Shown here: positions 61,556 through 64,000 of the stretch, piece by piece
Layout: the number at the start of each line of letters is the position of its first letter
Position numbering within the stretch: position 1 is the first letter of the stretch
Source of the DNA: an uncultured Burkholderiales bacterium
GTDB taxonomy: Bacteria; Pseudomonadota; Gammaproteobacteria; Burkholderiales; Burkholderiaceae_C
Direction of reading: 5' to 3'
DNA: 64,000 nucleotides
Assembly: GCA_945952065.1 (NCBI GenBank)
Contig: CAMFGY010000017.1
Coordinates: 30,440-94,439, forward strand
The notes under the pieces: model-generated
Seen by the model: only the letters and a program-made list of their open reading frames with translations
Told to the model about the DNA's origin: nothing
Database searches by the model: none
Translations under genes and position numbers: made by a program

Positions 61556-62278
61556 ATGCCGACACTTCAGGCCGAACAACTGCGTGCTATAGCAGCCGCA
61601 CTCATGCGCCTGCGTGGCGATACGCTGAGCTCTGTGGGGATGGCCACCGGTATCCGTCCGGCGAACCTGTCCGTTTGGCTGAGGGGCAAAGAGCAGGTCA
61701 TTTCTGCCAGGCGCGTGGCGACGTTGATGTATCACCTAGGGCTGGAGGGGAGCAGCCTGCGCGCAGACATCCTCCACCAATGGCGGGACGCTGGTGCCTT
61801 AGATGACCTGGGAAAGGTGCTGAACGCCCTCGTCGGCTCTGAGGCTGTTGTGCTCTACCAGGATGGTCAGCCAGGCCTTACCAAGACCCGGTTCCTGCAA
61901 ATTGGCGATGTACTTGTCCGCATCGAGCTAACCGCTGGCGTTGCGGCCGCAAAGGACTTGGCCGATTTCATTCAGCCGCACCGTGTGATCGTGCTGGCTG
62001 AGCCTCTTGCAGCGATCCCTGTCGAGCCGTTAAGTGGCACGCGTGAAGCATTGCTTACGCTGGCTGAGCAAGCTGCAAATGACGTAGGCGACGACGAGCT
62101 GTTGGACAGTCTGTTGTTTCAGCTTGGTAATAGCGATTGGCCGATCGCCTCAACCAACACCAGTTCTCCCGTCGGTTGGCAGAAACTGGAGCAAGCACTA
62201 CGCGTAGCACTGCAAGATGGGTTTGAGCCCAGCGCGATTGCTCAATGGATCTCCGCAGCGCGGGATAGCCAGAAATAG
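61556..62278 (+). CDS. Hypothetical DNA-binding (HTH) protein divergent from the AAA+ gene
   Basis: The 240-residue protein has an N-terminal helix-turn-helix (AAALMRLRGDTLSSVGMATGIRPANLSVWLRG) and an uncharacterised C-terminal domain with VLYQDGQPGLTKTRFLQIGD and an acidic stretch (ANDVGDDELLDSLLF). The ATG at 61556 fits the end of the operator repeat and removes an unlikely Cys-rich extension. It is a candidate regulator of both divergent promoters. No family name can be given with confidence. Confidence 0.78.
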   Translation: MPTLQAEQLRAIAAALMRLRGDTLSSVGMATGIRPANLSVWLRGKEQVISARRVATLMYHLGLEGSSLRADILHQWRDAGALDDLGKVLNALVGSEAVVLYQDGQPGLTKTRFLQIGDVLVRIELTAGVAAAKDLADFIQPHRVIVLAEPLAAIPVEPLSGTREALLTLAEQAANDVGDDELLDSLLFQLGNSDWPIASTNTSSPVGWQKLEQALRVALQDGFEPSAIAQWISAARDSQK

Positions 62279-62279
62279 G

Positions 62280-62311
62280 CATTGATTGTTGCGAGAACAC
62301 AACAATCAATG
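62280..62311 (+). terminator. Inverted repeat after the HTH gene, probable terminator
   Basis: CATTGATTGTTG (62280-62291) and CAACAATCAATG (62300-62311) form a 12-pair stem with an eight-base loop directly behind the stop codon, followed by ATTTATTT. Confidence 0.65.
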
Positions 62312-62748
62312 ATTTATTTCGCTCGCGCCGTCATCCGTCCCCTCGCGATCCACGAATCGCGCAAGTGGCTGTCGATAAAAGACATTTTCCAGTTCAAAAG
62401 ATGGCGATTCAGTTTTCTAGCTTTTGAGTCATGAAAACTGATTTCATATCCGTAATTCGGCGGTGACAGGTCGTTGGTCGGTGATTTCCGAAAAAACTGC
62501 TTTCGTGTTACTGCCCGAGCGGAAGTCAATCGATCAATGCGAAGTTGAACTGTCCGTTTCATTGGGGCGGCAGTGCTTGCGTTTCCCAGTACGGTCAAAA
62601 ACACGCCGCCGCATGTTTTTGACAATCGCATCAGTTGTCTGAACTTGGTATGTAAATCGCGGGATATGGCCAAAATCTGAGCCTCTGGACACGCCGACAA
62701 CGCAGCGCGAAGAATTGCCTGTCATTACACGAAATGGTGGGCAATCAA
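62312..62748. other. Gap of about 440 bases without a convincing gene
   Basis: A minus-strand open frame (62314-62700) codes for a basic 128-residue sequence but lacks a clear ribosome binding site and recognisable features. Base composition is lower in GC than the core genes. It probably holds the promoter of the AlpA-like gene. Confidence 0.4.
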
Positions 62749-62961
62749 ATGAAGAACCGCATCCTTCGATACTCCGATCTCGAAACCCAACTGGGCATGA
62801 ACCGCGTCACCATCTGGCGCAGGACGAGAACAGACCCAACTTTTCCACGCCCTATTCGATTGGGTAACTCTGGCTCCCGCAACGCGGCCATTGGTTTTTT
62901 GGCCGAGGAGGTCGAGGCTTGGATCGCCCTGCAAGCCGCAACTGCACGGGTGGACCGCTGA
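62749..62961 (+). CDS. AlpA-family helix-turn-helix regulator
   Basis: The 70-residue excisionase/AlpA-type protein has LRYSDLETQLGMNRVTIWRR (helix-turn-helix), FPRPIRLGNSGSRNAAIGF (wing) and LAEEVEAWIALQ. Such proteins regulate integrases and excision of prophages and integrative elements. The ATG at 62749 is chosen; 62734 would add five residues. It supports a mobile-element origin of this end of the window. Confidence 0.88.
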   Translation: MKNRILRYSDLETQLGMNRVTIWRRTRTDPTFPRPIRLGNSGSRNAAIGFLAEEVEAWIALQAATARVDR

Positions 62962-62985
62962 TCATGAAGGTCAGTGGAGACGCCC

Positions 62986-63897
62986 ATGAACGCCTCTCAG
63001 TTGCTGATCGTTCGGCGTCGCCATGCGGGGAATTTCACCCAGATTCCGAACTCGCTGATCCGCAACGAACACCTCAGTCTGAAAGCACTGGGGGTGATCG
63101 TGCACTTGTTGTCCCTGCCGCCGGGGTATCGCATCAGCCTCGAAGGCCTGTGCGCTGCACGCAAGGAGGGGGAGACGGCCATGCGAACAGCCATCAAGCA
63201 GCTTGAGAGCCTGAACTACATGCGAATCGTCCGCGACCGTTCGGCATCGGGGCAATTCATTCAATCCAGATGGATTGTCAGCGACGAGCCGATTGTGGAC
63301 TGGGCTCCACACCTTGAAAACCCACGTGTGGAAGAGCCAGTTCTGGATCACCCAGTTCAGGGCGACCAAGGGGCTACAAACACTGTATTTGTAGAAAGAT
63401 TGGATTCATCAAAGACAACCACTACCGGGCCAGAGGACACGCCTCCTGACACTGACCAGTCGCCGGCCTTGATCATGGACGAGGCGGATGGAGAGTGCTG
63501 GTTGTGGTTGTGTCAAAAGCTATCACTCGAACCCCAGAAAACCCGGGATCAGTGCGCGGGTCTCCCCGCATCTGCAGCCCTGGATGTGTTGGCAGAAGTC
63601 CTCGAATGCAAGCGCCAAAACAGCATCCGAAAGACTGTCCCCCAATTCCTTTCTTCCCTGCTGCGCAGGGCGCGCGAGGGCAATTTCAGCTTGTCGGCTG
63701 GGTCAGAGCTGCGACGGGACCTTCGGCAAATCATCAGGCGGCAACGCGCCGTGGAAGCGGCAGCGGAGCCCGCGGAAAAAATCGAGACGGATCGGCCATC
63801 GGTGGACAGGGCTCAAGTCAGAGAAAGGCTCCAGCAGATGCGCGATGAACTCGCGAAGAAGGCGCGGACACCGGTAATGCCACGAGGCACAGCATGA
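62986..63897 (+). CDS. Replication initiator-like winged-helix protein of a mobile element
   Basis: The 303-residue protein has an N-terminal winged-helix/DnaD-like DNA-binding domain (FTQIPNSLIRNEHLSLKALGVIVHLLS, then ISLEGLCAARKEGETAMRTA and LESLNYMRIVRDRS), as in phage and plasmid helix-turn-helix replication proteins. The rest is variable, with a helical C-terminal part rich in Arg and Glu. The ATG at 62986 has GGAG seven bases upstream. It follows the AlpA-like gene by 24 bases and overlaps the next ORF (ATGA). Confidence 0.75.
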   Translation: MNASQLLIVRRRHAGNFTQIPNSLIRNEHLSLKALGVIVHLLSLPPGYRISLEGLCAARKEGETAMRTAIKQLESLNYMRIVRDRSASGQFIQSRWIVSDEPIVDWAPHLENPRVEEPVLDHPVQGDQGATNTVFVERLDSSKTTTTGPEDTPPDTDQSPALIMDEADGECWLWLCQKLSLEPQKTRDQCAGLPASAALDVLAEVLECKRQNSIRKTVPQFLSSLLRRAREGNFSLSAGSELRRDLRQIIRRQRAVEAAAEPAEKIETDRPSVDRAQVRERLQQMRDELAKKARTPVMPRGTA

Positions 63898-64000
63898 ACA
63901 ACAAAAATTTGGAAAGCCGATTCGCTTGGCGAGATGTCGTGGCTGATGACAAATGGGCTGGCTGGGGATGGATGCAAACCTGCACCGTGGCGACGGGCAG
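63894..64000 (+). CDS. Partial hypothetical protein running off the window
   Basis: An open frame starts with ATG overlapping the previous stop and stays open to the window end (MNNKNLESRFAWRDVV...). Only 35 residues are visible; they are Trp-rich (KWAGWGWMQ). No family can be assigned. Confidence 0.6.
   Translation, partial: MNNKNLESRFAWRDVVADDKWAGWGWMQTCTVATG

Noticed and set aside
62314..62700. 128-residue minus-strand open frame in the accessory gap
   Set aside because: No ribosome binding site, no recognisable domain, and basic composition; kept only as a gap note.
1..64000. tRNA, rRNA, CRISPR arrays, insertion sequences, integrases
   Set aside because: None was recognised on either strand by reading; absence is not proven without a model search for tRNAs.

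Overview
The window is a GC-rich chromosomal segment of a betaproteobacterium, most likely Burkholderiales (Rubrivivax/Roseateles/Comamonadaceae-like). The evidence is the gene order: yqgE-ruvX-pyrR-pyrB-pyrC'-plsC, rhodanese-grxC-secB-gpsA, comF beside bioC, and ctaC-ctaD-small ORF-ctaG-DUF2970-ctaE, a DUF2909 gene, SURF1-ctaA-ctaB-sco followed by rpoH. Codon use is strongly GC3-biased throughout. No tRNA, rRNA, CRISPR array, transposase or integrase was seen.

Layout. 1-5.4 kb: the 3' part of a very large PilL/ChpA-type hybrid CheA kinase and a GGDEF diguanylate cyclase. 5.5-12.1 kb: a TetR regulator with a palindromic operator, then a tripartite RND efflux operon. 12.1-15.5 kb: a lipoprotein hydrolase, an unknown membrane protein and a DNA photolyase. 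15.6-20.3 kb: the pyrimidine operon, with a dihydroorotase-like protein that lacks its metal ligands and a repeated two-hairpin element over the ribosome binding sites of ruvX and pyrB. 20.3-27.4 kb: a membrane cyclic-nucleotide-binding protein, a SAM-II riboswitch with a terminator in front of an unknown ORF, an acetyl-CoA hydrolase/GNAT fusion, and two paralogous cyclic-nucleotide-binding proteins, one ending in a patatin lipase and the other in an OmpR-type DNA-binding domain. 27.6-33.9 kb: a nucleotide-phosphorylase/PRPP-synthetase-like pair, a hydroxypyruvate isomerase, a two-component system and a probable target. 34.4-37.8 kb: a porin/small PstS-like/chemoreceptor operon behind a sigma-28-type promoter. 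37.9-43.6 kb: housekeeping genes. 43.9-53.3 kb: the complete aa3-type cytochrome c oxidase and its assembly genes. 53.4-57.5 kb: rpoH (with a CIRCE operator over its promoter), cheW, a DUF3047 protein and a phospholipase D/cardiolipin synthase-like lipoprotein.

From about 57.6 kb to the end the content changes to accessory genes: an XRE regulator with a palindromic operator, an unknown lipoprotein and a zinc-ribbon membrane protein, an AAA+ ATPase divergent from a helix-turn-helix protein with near-identical operator-like repeats in front of both, an AlpA-like regulator and a replication-initiator-like protein. This looks like the edge of an integrated mobile element, although no integrase or attachment site lies inside the window.

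The observations most worth following are the riboswitch-controlled orphan ORF, the output-domain swap between the two cyclic-nucleotide proteins, CIRCE control of rpoH, the sigma-28-driven porin/binding-protein/chemoreceptor unit, a second SCO-like protein hidden in the cox cluster, and the repeated operator of the accessory region.
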